A model generated the notes under the pieces. The model searched no databases. It saw only the letters and a list, made by a program, of their open reading frames with translations, and was not told the origin of the DNA. 46,575 nt of DNA, from the NCBI GenBank assembly GCA_963787195.1, contig CAWBCI010000012.1, positions 1 through 46,575 of the forward strand, read 5' to 3'. Positions 1 through 9,019 of this stretch are shown here, piece by piece. Both the position numbers and the translations under genes were made by a program. Each line of letters begins with the position of its first letter. Positions within the stretch are counted from its first letter, which is position 1. The DNA comes from CAWBCI01 sp963787195. Its GTDB lineage: Bacteria > Bacteroidota > Bacteroidia > Bacteroidales > JAGOPY01.

Positions 1-1
1 T

Positions 2-410
2 GCACGCAGAAACCATAAAACATCAACCTTGCAATCCTATTATGAGCAAAATCCGATTCAATCTTCTTATGATTTGCTTTGGCGTGATATAAAAGAATGG
101 GAAAAGAATTCGGGTACTACGGTACAAAATACAATGAGACGAATTCTTGAAAATTTCTTTAGCATTTTAGGCAGCAAAAGGGATGACTTTTTAATTGGCA
201 AATTTGAAATTCAAGAAGAAAGAGAAATTTGCAGGTCTCTATTAAGCTGGATAAATGAAGGTTCTCATACATTACCTGATGATTTGTATATTGAGGTCGA
301 CTGAAGGTACAATTGTGAAATATTTGAAAGTTTTTCAGGATATTTTCAAGCATACAGAAAACATTGGACATTATAATATGATGATGGGTATTGATAGTGA
401 ATCAGAATGA
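2..410 (+). CDS. AAA_13 / RloC-like ATPase, C-terminal end (5' truncated by window edge, one frameshift)
   Basis: Only the C-terminal part is present; the frame is open from base 2. The visible protein contains LLWRDIKEWE, MRRILENFF and ICRSLLSWINEGSH, which I recognise as the conserved end of COG4694/AAA_13 ATPases (RloC-type wobble-nucleotide tRNases and relatives). That frame stops at 304, but bases 309-410 continue the family-like ending in the next frame (...VKYLKVFQDIF...HYNMMMGID, stop 408-410), so one indel near 296-308 is inferred. RloC and PrrC relatives are known to sit inside type I restriction operons, which fits the hsdR downstream. The ATPase motifs lie outside the window, so nuclease activity cannot be judged. 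Confidence 0.7.
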
Positions 411-417
411 TTTTATA

Positions 418-456
418 ATAAAATTCAACGAAGAAAAAATAGAACCAGCACAATGA
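418..456 (+). other. degenerate copy 1 of the hsdR 5' leader
   Basis: Reading ATA AAA TTC AAC GAA GAA AAA ATA GAA, this stretch matches the first codons of hsdR at 3899 (ATG AAA TTC ACC GAA GAA AAA TTA GAA) apart from a few substitutions, including loss of the ATG. It ends in a TGA that overlaps the ATG of the RhuM fragment at 453. It is the first of four such leaders in the locus. Confidence 0.6.
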
Positions 457-698
457 ACAGCGAAATACTCATATATCAAAACAAAGAAGGCGATATTAAA
501 ATCGATGTTCGCCTGGAAGAAGAAACCGTATGGCTGACGCAAGCCCAAATGGGGCAATTGTTTGGTAAAGACAAGCGAACCATTTCCGAACATATCGGCA
601 ATATCTTCCGGGAAGGTGAATTGGATGAAAATCTGGTTATCCGGATATTCCGGACAAGCACTCAACACGGTGCCATTGCCGCGAAAGTCATAAAATGA
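453..698 (+). pseudogene. RhuM-family protein, N-terminal fragment (81 aa)
   Basis: The 81-residue product has the RhuM-family N-terminus: IKIDVRLEEETVWLTQ, a helix-turn-helix-like segment (QLFGKDKRTISEHIGNIF) and FRTSTQHGA. Full-length RhuM proteins are about 300 aa or more, so roughly three quarters is missing. The frame stops at 696-698, overlapping the ATG of an hsdR-like leader at 695. RhuM genes are often found between hsdS and hsdR in Bacteroidota, and this looks like a remnant of one. A short stand-alone DNA-binding protein is possible but less likely. Family call is firm; function is unknown. Confidence 0.65.
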
Positions 699-730
699 AA
701 TTCACTGAAGAAAAATCAGAAAATGCCTGA
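695..730 (+). other. copy 2 of the hsdR 5' leader (11-codon micro-ORF)
   Basis: ATG at 695-697 overlaps the stop of the RhuM fragment. The following codons give MKFTEEKSENA and stop at 728-730, overlapping the ATG (723) of the next gene. The first seven codons are those of hsdR at 3899 except ACT for ACC. It could act as a translational-coupling leader, or be only a recombination scar. Confidence 0.6.
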
Positions 731-2081
731 GCAACAAAACATAGAATACAAGCAAAGCTGGCACGACGATTACCTGAAATGGGTCTGTGGTTTTGCCAAT
801 GCTATCGGTGGCATTATTTACATTGGAATAGATAACAAAGGAAATGTTACTCACCTGTCCAACTATGCTAAACTCCTGGAAGATATTCCCAATAAGATTC
901 GCAATGCGATGGGGATCATCTGTGATGTGCAGTTGGAGGAAAAACAGGGCAAGAAATATATTTCAATCAAAGTCAATCCGTATTCTGTAGCTGTTTCGTT
1001 AAGAGGCAGGTATTATTATCGCACGGGCAGTACAAAAATGGAATTAACGGGTGTTGAGTTGAACGAATTTTTATTAAAAAAGGCAGGTAGGACCTGGGAT
1101 GATGTGGTAGAGGAAGGTGCTGCCATGAAGGATATTGACGAGCTGAGTATTACAAAGTTTTTAGAAGATAGCAAAGAAAAAGGCAGAATGCCGGAAACAA
1201 AAGACTTGTCTTCTTTTCAAATACTCGAAAAACTTCAACTTACCGAAGGGCGCAAATTAAAACGGGCTGCCATTGTTCTTTTCGGAAAAGACCCGAACCG
1301 GTTTTATCCCAATGTGCAGGTTAAAATTGGCCGCTTCGGGAAAGATTCAACCGATTTAAAATTTCATGAAATTGTTGAAGGCAACCTGGTTCAGATGCTC
1401 GGTGAAGTTCAGGAACAACTGAATCATAAGTTTTTAACCCGCCCGGTGGATTTTGTTGGAATGCAACGAGTTGAAAAAGATGAATATCCTGTGGCAGCAT
1501 TGCGGGAAATGCTATTGAACGCATTAGTTCATAGAACTTACATGGGTGCCCATATTCAATTGCGTGTGTATGACGACAAACTTTCGATATGGAACGAAGG
1601 GAGTTTACCTTTGGGGTTAACACTGGAAGAATTGAAAGGAGAGCATAATTCACGTCCCCGTAACCCTAAAATTGCCAAAGCTTGTTTTATGGCTGGATAT
1701 ATTGATACATGGGGTCGTGGTACGCTGAAAATATACAACTCCTGTAAAGAGCATGGGCTTCCTGAACCGGATATTTTAGAGAAAGATGGTGGTTTTATGG
1801 TTGCTCTTTATAAAACTGTACAAGCTACTGATGAAGGTGGTGCAATAGGTGGTGCAATAGGTGGTGCAATAGGTGGTGCAATAGATTCTTTAACAGAAAG
1901 ACAAAAAGCTGTTCTTACTATTATAAAAGAGGATAATAAAGTGACTTATAAAGCTATTGCAGAAAAACTTTCTATAAATGAATCTGCGGTTGGTGATCAT
2001 ATAAAGGCATTGAAAGAAAAAGGTGCTATTAAAAGGGATGGTAGTACCAGAGGGAAATGGGTAATACTAATCAAAATTTAA
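723..2081 (+). CDS. ATP-binding / Schlafen AlbA_2-domain regulator with C-terminal winged helix
   Basis: A complete 452-aa protein of the COG2865 type. Residues ~5-120 form an AlbA_2 (Schlafen-like) domain starting EYKQSWHDDYLKWVCGFAN and GGIIYIGID. Residues ~255-350 carry the GHKL-like ATPase part (ALREMLLNALVHRTY, KLSIWNEGSLP). Residues 372-387 are four GGAI repeats, and ~390-445 are a winged helix-turn-helix (LTERQKAVLTIIKE, KAIAEKLSINESAVGDHIKALK). The start MPEQQNIEYK agrees with related proteins. Such proteins are widely annotated as transcriptional regulators and often accompany hsdR. It sits between two copies of the hsdR leader and its stop overlaps the ATG of the third. No frameshift is seen, unlike hsdR. 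Confidence 0.85.
   Translation: MPEQQNIEYKQSWHDDYLKWVCGFANAIGGIIYIGIDNKGNVTHLSNYAKLLEDIPNKIRNAMGIICDVQLEEKQGKKYISIKVNPYSVAVSLRGRYYYRTGSTKMELTGVELNEFLLKKAGRTWDDVVEEGAAMKDIDELSITKFLEDSKEKGRMPETKDLSSFQILEKLQLTEGRKLKRAAIVLFGKDPNRFYPNVQVKIGRFGKDSTDLKFHEIVEGNLVQMLGEVQEQLNHKFLTRPVDFVGMQRVEKDEYPVAALREMLLNALVHRTYMGAHIQLRVYDDKLSIWNEGSLPLGLTLEELKGEHNSRPRNPKIAKACFMAGYIDTWGRGTLKIYNSCKEHGLPEPDILEKDGGFMVALYKTVQATDEGGAIGGAIGGAIGGAIDSLTERQKAVLTIIKEDNKVTYKAIAEKLSINESAVGDHIKALKEKGAIKRDGSTRGKWVILIKI
1836..1883 (+). repeat. 4 x 12-bp in-frame tandem repeat (GGTGGTGCAATA)
   Basis: Four perfect copies of GGTGGTGCAATA encode the GGAI linker between the ATPase and winged-helix parts of the 723-2081 protein. Because the unit is 12 bp, slippage would lengthen or shorten the linker by four residues without breaking the frame. 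Confidence 0.9.
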
Positions 2082-2143
2082 TGAAATTCACTGAAGAAAA
2101 ATTAGAAAAGGCGTTTGCTGAATTGTTGGGAATAGATAAATGA
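2081..2143 (+). other. copy 3 of the hsdR 5' leader (20-codon micro-ORF)
   Basis: ATG at 2081 overlaps the TAA of the preceding gene. It encodes MKFTEEKLEKAFAELLG, colinear with hsdR codons 1-17 at 3899 (MKFTEEKLERAFTELLG), then diverges and stops at 2141-2143. Silent and replacement differences (AAG/AGA, GCG/GCA, GCT/ACC) mean it is not a recent exact copy but looks like the 5' end of a different hsdR allele. Confidence 0.65.
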
Positions 2144-2224
2144 CATTGGATGGCATATTGAAGATTTTAATATAAGCATAAATGATGATAGTATTGGACC
2201 ATCTGATAGAAATGCTAAATGTTC

Positions 2225-2251
2225 GTCGCAAATAATTACTACATTTGCGAC
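2225..2251 (+). promoter_or_regulatory. candidate operator/promoter of the AbiEi/AbiEii-type pair
   Basis: A perfect 9-bp inverted repeat, GTCGCAAAT (2225-2233) and ATTTGCGAC (2243-2251), lies 20 bp upstream of the antitoxin ATG. It overlaps TACATTTG (2240-2247), a match to the Bacteroidota -7 box TAnnTTTG. AbiEi-family antitoxins are known to autorepress by binding inverted repeats at their promoters, so an operator is a natural reading. I found no convincing -33 box. Confidence 0.45.
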
Positions 2252-2270
2252 AAATAGTAATACTGATAGA

Positions 2271-2883
2271 ATGCCTAATAGTACAGATGATAAGATAGTT
2301 AATAAGATTAAGGACTTTAAATCGCAGCGATTGTTTTTTGTTGATGATTTTATAGCTATTGCAAACTATAAGGCAGTAAGCAAAGCGCTTGAACGTTTGG
2401 TGGAGAATAAAGTACTCATTCGTGTAGCTACCGGTATTTATGCCCGTTATAAAGAAGATCCTGTTCTGGGTGTTATGCTTCCTACTACAGAACAGATTGC
2501 CAAAGCTATTGCTAAAAGAGATCATGCCCGTATTATTCCTACAGGTGCTTACGCACTTAATGCCCTTGGTTTATCAACCCAAATACCACTTAATGTGGTT
2601 TACCTCACTGATGGAACAGCAAGAAAGATAAAAGTCGGCAACAGAACGATACAGTTCAAAAAAACAACTCCGAGAAACCTGGCGGCAAAAGGGAAGATAA
2701 GTTCATTGGTTATTCAGGCATTAAAAGCCATCGGAAAGGATAAAGTAACCGAGAGCGAGCGCAGGAAAATTACTGGAATTATTAAGAAAAGAGAATACAA
2801 CTGACCTGGAACACGATATCAGGCTGGCTCCCGAGTGGATTAGAAAAATCATGAAAGAAGCTTTAACCGGCATGTCAAAATAA
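2271..2883 (+). CDS. type IV toxin-antitoxin AbiEi-family antitoxin (DUF6088), one frameshift near the end
   Basis: The product resembles DUF6088/AbiEi-like antitoxins: an N-terminal winged-helix part (LFFVDDFIAIANYKAVSKAL, ERLVENKVLIRVATGIYAR) followed by AIAKRDHARIIPTGAYALN, LGLSTQIP and VYLTDG. The first frame runs 2271-2804 (177 aa). Removing one A from the AAAA run at ~2786 extends it with a family-like tail (TTDLEHDIRLAPEWIRKIM) to a stop at 2881-2883. The repaired gene ends 5 bp before the toxin start, as expected for an operon. It should neutralise the nucleotidyltransferase toxin next door. The open frame extends upstream to 2136, but 2271 fits the family start better. Confidence 0.8.
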
Positions 2884-2888
2884 CCCAA

Positions 2889-3890
2889 ATGCAGAAATTT
2901 TACCAATTACCCAAAAATGATAAGTTAAAAGTATTTGAACAAATCTCGGCAAGAACCCCATTGCCGGATTATGCAGTTGAAAAAGACTGGTGGGTTGTTC
3001 AAACACTTCGGATCATATTCGGAATGGATTTCGCAAATCACATTATCTTCAAAGGAGGCACTTCATTAAGCAAGGCATGGAAATTAATTGATCGTTTTTC
3101 CGAAGATATTGATTTGGCCCTGGATAAAGCAGTTTTAGGTATTGATGAAGTAAGGACTAAAAAGCAGGTAAAGCAACTAAGAAGCAATTCCAAAAAATTC
3201 ATTACAAATGAATTCTATCCCTCACTGAAAAAAGGTTTTTTTAATGCCGGTTTCGCTGATGTTGAAATTTTTATACCTGAAGCGACCGAAAACGATCCTT
3301 TAACAATTGAAATACATTATCCTTTTGTAGCCAAATATTCAGCGTATATTAAGCCAAGAGTTTTGATTGAAATAGGAAGCAGGTCATTAAAAGAACCTTA
3401 TGCTGAACGAATAATTACTTCTTTTGTAGCCGAACAATTTTCGGAACAGGATTTTGCTGACAAACCCGTTAAAATTGCAACTGTCACGCCGGACAGAACT
3501 TTCCTTGAAAAAATATTTCTTTTGCATGAAGAATTTCAAAAAGATGAGATAAGGATCGACCAGCTGTCCCGGCATTTTTATGACATTGAAAAAATGATGG
3601 ATACACCTTTTGCAAAGACGGCTTTATCAGATCGGGATCTTTATCAGACTATTGTCCAACATCGCAAATTGCTGTTTTCAATAAATCAGGTAGATTACAA
3701 TTTACATCAACCGCAAACAATAAATCTTATTCCGCCAGATGAAATTATTAAGGAATGGGAGAAAGATTACAAGAAATTATGTGAAAATATGATATATGGG
3801 GATAATCTTTCATGGAAGAAATTAATGGAAAGGATTGAGGAATTAAAGGAAAGAATCAACTACCTGGATTTTAAAATTGAACTTACCTAA
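2889..3890 (+). CDS. nucleotidyltransferase AbiEii/AbiGii-family toxin
   Basis: Complete 333-aa protein. The DNA-polymerase-beta-like nucleotidyltransferase signature is clear: FKGGTSLSKAW around residue 55 (the GS-type motif) followed by SEDIDLAL around residue 72 (the paired aspartates), and a C-terminal helical region. AbiEii toxins transfer nucleotides to RNA (tRNA acceptor ends in characterised relatives) and act by bacteriostasis during phage infection; that activity is carried over from the family, not shown here. It follows the antitoxin directly and precedes hsdR by 8 bp, so the pair is embedded in the restriction operon. No frameshift is visible. Confidence 0.85.
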   Translation: MQKFYQLPKNDKLKVFEQISARTPLPDYAVEKDWWVVQTLRIIFGMDFANHIIFKGGTSLSKAWKLIDRFSEDIDLALDKAVLGIDEVRTKKQVKQLRSNSKKFITNEFYPSLKKGFFNAGFADVEIFIPEATENDPLTIEIHYPFVAKYSAYIKPRVLIEIGSRSLKEPYAERIITSFVAEQFSEQDFADKPVKIATVTPDRTFLEKIFLLHEEFQKDEIRIDQLSRHFYDIEKMMDTPFAKTALSDRDLYQTIVQHRKLLFSINQVDYNLHQPQTINLIPPDEIIKEWEKDYKKLCENMIYGDNLSWKKLMERIEELKERINYLDFKIELT

Positions 3891-3898
3891 GTATATAA

Positions 3899-6800
3899 AT
3901 GAAATTCACCGAAGAAAAATTAGAAAGAGCATTTACCGAATTGTTGGGACAGGAAGGATTTTCCTCACCACTTGGGCATTACAATTGCCCGCAAGCCGGA
4001 TGAAGTATTGATTGAAGAAGATTTACAAAGCATTTCTTTTAAGCCAATACGCAAGTCAAGGCATTACGGCAAACGAAGCCAAATCTATTATTCTTCAACT
4101 CAAATCACTTCCCGCTTCCGACCTTTACGAAAGCAACAAAACATTCAGTAAAAATGCTTTCCGATGGTTTTATCTTAAAACGGGAAGACCGCAGCCAAAA
4201 AGACATTTATATTCAATTCATTGATTATGCAGGCTTAAACAGACACAGACAACCCGATGCAGAACAACTTATTTCCATAGTAGCCGAAGCGAGAAGAACA
4301 ATATTCGGCCATGATAACAATATTTACAAGTTTGTCAATCAGTTAGAAATTGTTGGCAATGAAAAACGCATTCCTGATGGCATAGTTTACATCAATGGTT
4401 TGCCTTTGGTGGTGTTTGAATTTAAAAGTGCCATTCGTGAAGAAGCCACAATTTTTGATGCCTTCAATCAATTAACGGTTCGTTACCGCAGAGATATTCC
4501 CGAACTGTTTAAATACAATACTTTTTGTGTAATCAGCGATGGTGTAAACAACAAAGCAGGTTCGTTTTTTGCCCCTTACGAGTTTTTCTATGCCTGGCGC
4601 AGAGTGGCAGGTTTAGCAAAAGATGTGGATGGCATTGACAGTATGTTTACACTTGATTCAGGGAATGTTTAACAGAAACCGATTGCGTGATATTATCCGT
4701 AATTTTATTTACATACCCGATAGGAGCAAGAAAAACGAAAAAATTGTTTGCCGCTATCCGCAATACTATGCGGCAAGGTCATTGTACGACAACATATAAA
4801 AAAGCTCAAAAGCCTGAAGGAAACGGAAAAGGTGGGACTTATTTTGGGGCCACAGGTAGCGGAAAGAGTTTTACAATGCTTTACCTCACACGCTTATTAA
4901 TGAAAAGCGAATACTTTGAAAGCCCCACCATTGTCCTGATTACCGACCGCACAGATTTAGACGACCAACTTGTCGGCACAATTTACCAATGCAAAAGGTT
5001 TTATTGGCGACAATACTGTTGTAAGCGTTGAAAGCAGAGCCGACCTACGAGAATTAAACTTCAAGACAGGCAAAGCGGTGGAGTATTTCTTAACCACCAT
5101 TCATAAGTTTACAGAAGATACCGAACTGCTTACCGAACGAAACAATGTAATTTGTATTTCAGATGAAGCTCACCGCAGCCAGGTAAATCTCGACCAAAAA
5201 ATAAAAGTCACTGAAAAGGGTGTCACAAAAACTTTCGGTTTTGCAAAATATCTGCACGATTCATTACCTAATGCAACATATGTTGGTTTCACGGGAACAC
5301 CTATTGATGCTACGCTTGATGTATTTGGGAAAGTGGTTGATGCATACACAATGACTGAATCGGTGAGAGATGAAATTACAGTCAGAATTGTTTATGAAGG
5401 AAGAGCCGCTAAAGTGGCTTTGAGAAATGGTGAATTGGAGAAAATTGAAAAATACTACGAAGAAGCTGCCGAAGCAGGAGCTAACGAATATCAGATAGAG
5501 CGCAGTAAACAGGAAACGTGCAAATATGTACGCCATTTTGGGCGACCCCGACCGTTTGAAAGCAGTTGCAGAAGATTTTGTAAACCACTATGAAAACAGA
5601 GTTTCAGAAGGTGCAACCGTAATAGGCAAGGCAATGTTTGTAAGTAGCAATAGAGAAATTGCCTACGAATCTTTACAAAAACATCATTGCCATAAAACCT
5701 GAATGGAATGAAATACGGGCAGCTGATGAGGGAGTGGTATTATCTGATAAAGACAGGCGGGAATTAAAACCGATAGAACGAATTAAAATGATAATGACCC
5801 GGGGGCAGGACGACCCAAAGGAACTCTATGATCTGTTAGGTACAAAAGAATATCGCAAAGAATTAGACCGTCAATTCAAAAATGAAAAATCGAATTTCAA
5901 AATTGCCATTGTAGTTGATATGTGGCTTACGGGTTTTGATGTTCCATGCCTGGATTCCATTTACATTGATAAACCCATCCAGCAACACAATTTGATTCAG
6001 ACCATTTCAAGGGTGAACCGAAGATATAAAGGAAAGAACAAAGGATTGGTCGTTGATTATATCGGAATCAAAAAACAAATGAACCTTGCTTTAAAGAAAT
6101 ACAGTGAAGGCGATAAAGATAATTTTGAAGACATTGCCGAATCATTGGTTATTGTTCGTAATCATTTGGACTTACTTGCAAAGCTCTTTCACAAATTTGA
6201 CAACTCAAAATATTTTAACGGTACGACTTTACAGCAATTAAACACATTGAATCTGGCTGCCGAGTTTGTTCAGCAAACCAAAGATTTTGAGACCCGGTTT
6301 ATGGGATTGGTAAAGCGCTTAAAAGCAGCTTATGATATTTGCGCCGGAAGTGAACAATTAACGCAAGCAGAAAGAGATTATACGCATTTTTATATGGCGA
6401 TTCGGTCAATCGTTTTCAAACTTACTAAAGGCAATGCCCCCGACACTGCCCAAATGAATGCGAGAGTCCGGGAAATGATAAAAGAAGCCTTGCAAAGTGA
6501 CGGAGTGGAAGAAATATTTAAGCTTGGAGATGAATCTGAAACCGAACAGGACATTTTTGATGAAGATTATTTAGCTAAGATTGATAAAATCAAATTGCCA
6601 AACACTAAAATCAAATTATTGCAACAGCTTCTGGCAAAAGTGATTGGGGAAATCAGAAAAATAAACCGGGTAAAAGGAATTGACTTCACCAGGAAAATGC
6701 AAGCCCTTGTTGAACGCTACAATCAACGTGACGAAAACGACATTTTGAGGAGTGAGGTTTATGAGGAAATGGCTGAAGCCCTGACTAATATGATTTGGGA

Positions 6801-7128
6801 CGTACATAAAGAATTTTCAGCAGGTGAAGCATTGGGAATTGACTTTGAAGAAAAAGCCTTTTACGACATACTTAAAGAACTTTGTATAAAATACGATTTC
6901 ACCTATCCCGAAGATAAGATGATAGAATTGGCAAAAAAGGTAAAAGAACTTGTTGATTCACAAGCAAAATACCCTGATTGGAATAAAAGGGACGATATAA
7001 AATCAGCTCTTAAAGTTGGATTGATTCTTTTATTGGATGAATTTGGCTATCCACCAGTTGAAAGAGATGAGGTATATGTCGAGATATTTGAACAGGCAGA
7101 AAATTTTAAAAAGAACAGACTTGCTTAG
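3899..7128 (+). pseudogene. hsdR: type I restriction enzyme R subunit, about ten single-base frameshifts
   Basis: Repaired, this is ~1,073 aa, a normal HsdR length. Start MKFTEEKLERAFTELLG (3899). Motifs in order: PD-ExK nuclease (RIPDGIVYING, VFEFKS; ~4375-4430), Walker A GATGSGKS (~4850), ITDRTDLDDQL, DEAH box (SDEAHRS, ~5160), GFTGTPI (~5287), and helicase motif VI (TISRVNRRYKGKNKG, ~6000). Inferred indels: +T 3959-3962, +A ~4032, +A in 4150-4154, +G ~4655, +T ~4797, +G ~4972, -A 5056-5058, +A ~5092, +T ~5525, +T ~5670. Long open pieces: 4154-4672, 4687-5031, 4970-5593, 5659-7128. No substitution-type stops are seen. It is the DNA-translocating, cleaving subunit that needs HsdM and HsdS, which are not in the window. 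Either a recent pseudogene or a sequence-error victim. Confidence 0.85.
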
Positions 7129-7149
7129 ATGGCTTTGAATTCGTGAATA

Positions 7150-7272
7150 TCAAGTAAAGGAAAATAATTCCTGGAATAAGCCTATGTTAAGTAAAAAAGC
7201 TTCAGTATTCTTGATTCGAATTTCTTCTTCGGCAATTCCATACTTGGCTATTACTTTTTGTATAGTTGCCAT
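7150..7272 (-). CDS. possible 40-aa small protein
   Basis: A small minus-strand frame (ATG at 7272, TGA at 7150-7152) encodes MATIQKVIAKYGIAEEEIRI...LLNIGLFQELFSF. The composition is protein-like (amphipathic, no odd codons) and it lies in the gap after hsdR, downstream of the Cys-rich gene on the same strand. I do not recognise it. It may be a remnant of a longer gene. Confidence 0.25.
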   Translation of the reverse strand: MATIQKVIAKYGIAEEEIRIKNTEAFLLNIGLFQELFSFT

Positions 7273-7344
7273 GCAATTAATTAAATCACAATAAGGTAAT
7301 CAGGTCACAGATATTTCATGTTAAAAATGATATTTACAATAAGA

Positions 7345-7896
7345 CTAAATCACACATAAATTCTGGCAAGTATTACATATAACATTTACTAAATCCGAAT
7401 AATTAATTACATCATTTATACTCCCAAACACATGGTTATTAGCTGGTAAGGTTGTAACGTAGGCAGGCCTATTCCAAACTATGGGTATATGGCAATTATT
7501 TGGTAAGTAATAGCCATTCACTAAATGAGTGTTTAGTGGAAAATTGCCATTTAAATCAAAATCGCTGAATATTTTGAGTTTAAGCTGACTTTTGAGAAAA
7601 GGTATATAATAATAGATATTTCTATGGTTAATATTATGAACCTTTATCCAGACTGCATTCTGATATCCATTGCATGGGAAGCAATAGCAAATCTCTAGAG
7701 TACATGAACAGCATTTGGTCTTTACAGGTTTTATATATCCGGACTTTTTTACCGGATTAATATTTTCAACTTGAAAATCCGGAAACTCCTCCAATGCTTC
7801 CAGCAAATTGGTTAAAATAGTGATGACATTTGGATTGTTTATGCCTTCTATTGTGGCGGCATCTTGGGCTACATTTACAGGATCTAGTGCTTTCAT
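7345..7896 (-). CDS. Cys-rich hypothetical protein (183 aa)
   Basis: Not recognised. The 183-aa product has an N-terminal helical part (residues ~1-45) and then a cysteine cluster (TKCCSCTLEICYCFPC, seven Cys in about 15 residues, ~residues 60-76), a Tyr/Asn-rich middle and two more Cys near the end (ICNTCQNLC). Clustered CxC/CC pairs suggest metal binding or disulfides. No signal peptide is evident. It starts 14 bp after the stop of the WYL regulator on the same strand, so the two are probably co-transcribed; the WYL protein may control it. Confidence 0.6.
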   Translation of the reverse strand: MKALDPVNVAQDAATIEGINNPNVITILTNLLEALEEFPDFQVENINPVKKSGYIKPVKTKCCSCTLEICYCFPCNGYQNAVWIKVHNINHRNIYYYIPFLKSQLKLKIFSDFDLNGNFPLNTHLVNGYYLPNNCHIPIVWNRPAYVTTLPANNHVFGSINDVINYSDLVNVICNTCQNLCVI

Positions 7897-7910
7897 AATA
7901 ATTTAAATTT

Positions 7911-8915
7911 TTATAAATATTGATTATTAGCTTTCTCTGATAAAAATTTCACCCTCTCCCTCATTTCCGCCGGCTCCAAAACCTCCACTTCGCTATGCCA
8001 GCCCAGCAGGAGTATCTCCAATTCCGGCGAGGGATGTACATTCAGTGAGATGATAGTGTAATCATCGGTCTTTTCTATGATTTGCTGGCTTTCGTGCAGG
8101 GGCTGGGTGAGGATATAGGGGGCCTGTTGTTTTGAGAACTTCAGGATTATTTTGGTGGGTTCGCTGTCGTCGAAACGGGTGATGCCTATGATGTTCCTGA
8201 AATATTCCCTTGGGGGATGCTCCGCTTCGCGATAGTCTTCCATTGGCTTTGGGCTGAGGGATTTGATGCGGTCGAGGGCATAGGTCCGGAGTTCGCCCCA
8301 GTAAGCATTATAACCGAAAACATACCAGCGGTTGCGGTATTCCTTCAGAAGATAAGGATGGAAGGTATGGGTATAGGGCCGGGGCTTGTCGAAGCCCTGG
8401 TAAACCAGGGCCAGGACCTTCTTCTTCATGATGGCATTCAGCAAGGGGCCTAAAAATTCACTTCCCTTCATCTCGGGAACCTTTTCGAAATCGATGTATT
8501 CGGAGATCTCATTGTCGCTGACATCCTTCCTGATCCGGAGATGATCGGCAATCTTCTGTACGGCCCCTTCCACGTTTTCCAGGATATCCACCTTGCGGAA
8601 CTGCTCCAGCATGCGGCTGGCATACATCAGGGATTCAACTTCCTCCTCATTCAGGGGCAAACGCTCAATAGAATAACCTTTAATCCGGTAATAATATTTC
8701 CTGTGGGCATGGTCGTAAGCTATGGGGGCATTCCAGTTCAGCCGGCTGTCGTAGCGCATATTTTCTATATCCCGCACTATGGTGCGTTCGGAAACAGGCG
8801 ATCCGAGAACCTCCACACAGGCATCGCGCAGTTCTGCCAGGGAAGCCTGCTTCCGGTTCACTAAAACCTTGTCGATCACACGGTAGCGGGTATAGGCATC
8901 TTTGTTCAAAGACAT
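7911..8915 (-). CDS. WYL-domain HTH transcriptional regulator
   Basis: 334 aa in the YafY/PafBC-like layout. An N-terminal HTH (residues ~1-75: RYRVIDKVLVNRKQASLAEL, SERTIVRDIENMR) is followed by a WYL domain (~145-215: VLALVYQGF, HPYLLKEYRNRWYVFGYN, LRTYALDRI) and a C-terminal WCX-like extension (~235-325: ILKFSKQQAPYILTQPLH). WYL domains bind nucleic acids or nucleotide ligands, and such regulators frequently control defence genes. It heads a probable two-gene unit with the Cys-rich protein and sits between restriction and toxin-antitoxin loci. Length and domain order are typical. Confidence 0.85.
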   Translation of the reverse strand: MSLNKDAYTRYRVIDKVLVNRKQASLAELRDACVEVLGSPVSERTIVRDIENMRYDSRLNWNAPIAYDHAHRKYYYRIKGYSIERLPLNEEEVESLMYASRMLEQFRKVDILENVEGAVQKIADHLRIRKDVSDNEISEYIDFEKVPEMKGSEFLGPLLNAIMKKKVLALVYQGFDKPRPYTHTFHPYLLKEYRNRWYVFGYNAYWGELRTYALDRIKSLSPKPMEDYREAEHPPREYFRNIIGITRFDDSEPTKIILKFSKQQAPYILTQPLHESQQIIEKTDDYTIISLNVHPSPELEILLLGWHSEVEVLEPAEMRERVKFLSEKANNQYL

Positions 8916-8952
8916 GGCGAATGAGATTAGCAGGGGCTAAGATAGGGAATAT

Positions 8953-9000
8953 GGTGGAATGGTGGAAAAGTGGAAAGGTGGAAAGGTGGAAAGGTGGAAG
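8953..9000 (+). repeat. short tandem repeat, 8-bp unit GTGGAAAG
   Basis: Imperfect tandem copies of GTGGAAAG fill the gap between the WYL gene start and the ParE toxin gene end. Three central units are exact. No coding or RNA role is apparent. Confidence 0.75.
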
Positions 9001-9019
9001 GCTGAAAAGGCGGGAAAAT

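Noticed and set aside
2088..2525. Open frame of 145 codons on the minus strand opposite the AbiEi-like antitoxin
   Set aside because: The plus-strand frame has clear family similarity; the antisense product is Ile/Asn-rich and looks like a shadow.
3899..7128. Programmed frameshifting or phase variation in hsdR
   Set aside because: About ten scattered indels in both directions, without slippery-site context or long homopolymer tracts, cannot be a programmed switch.
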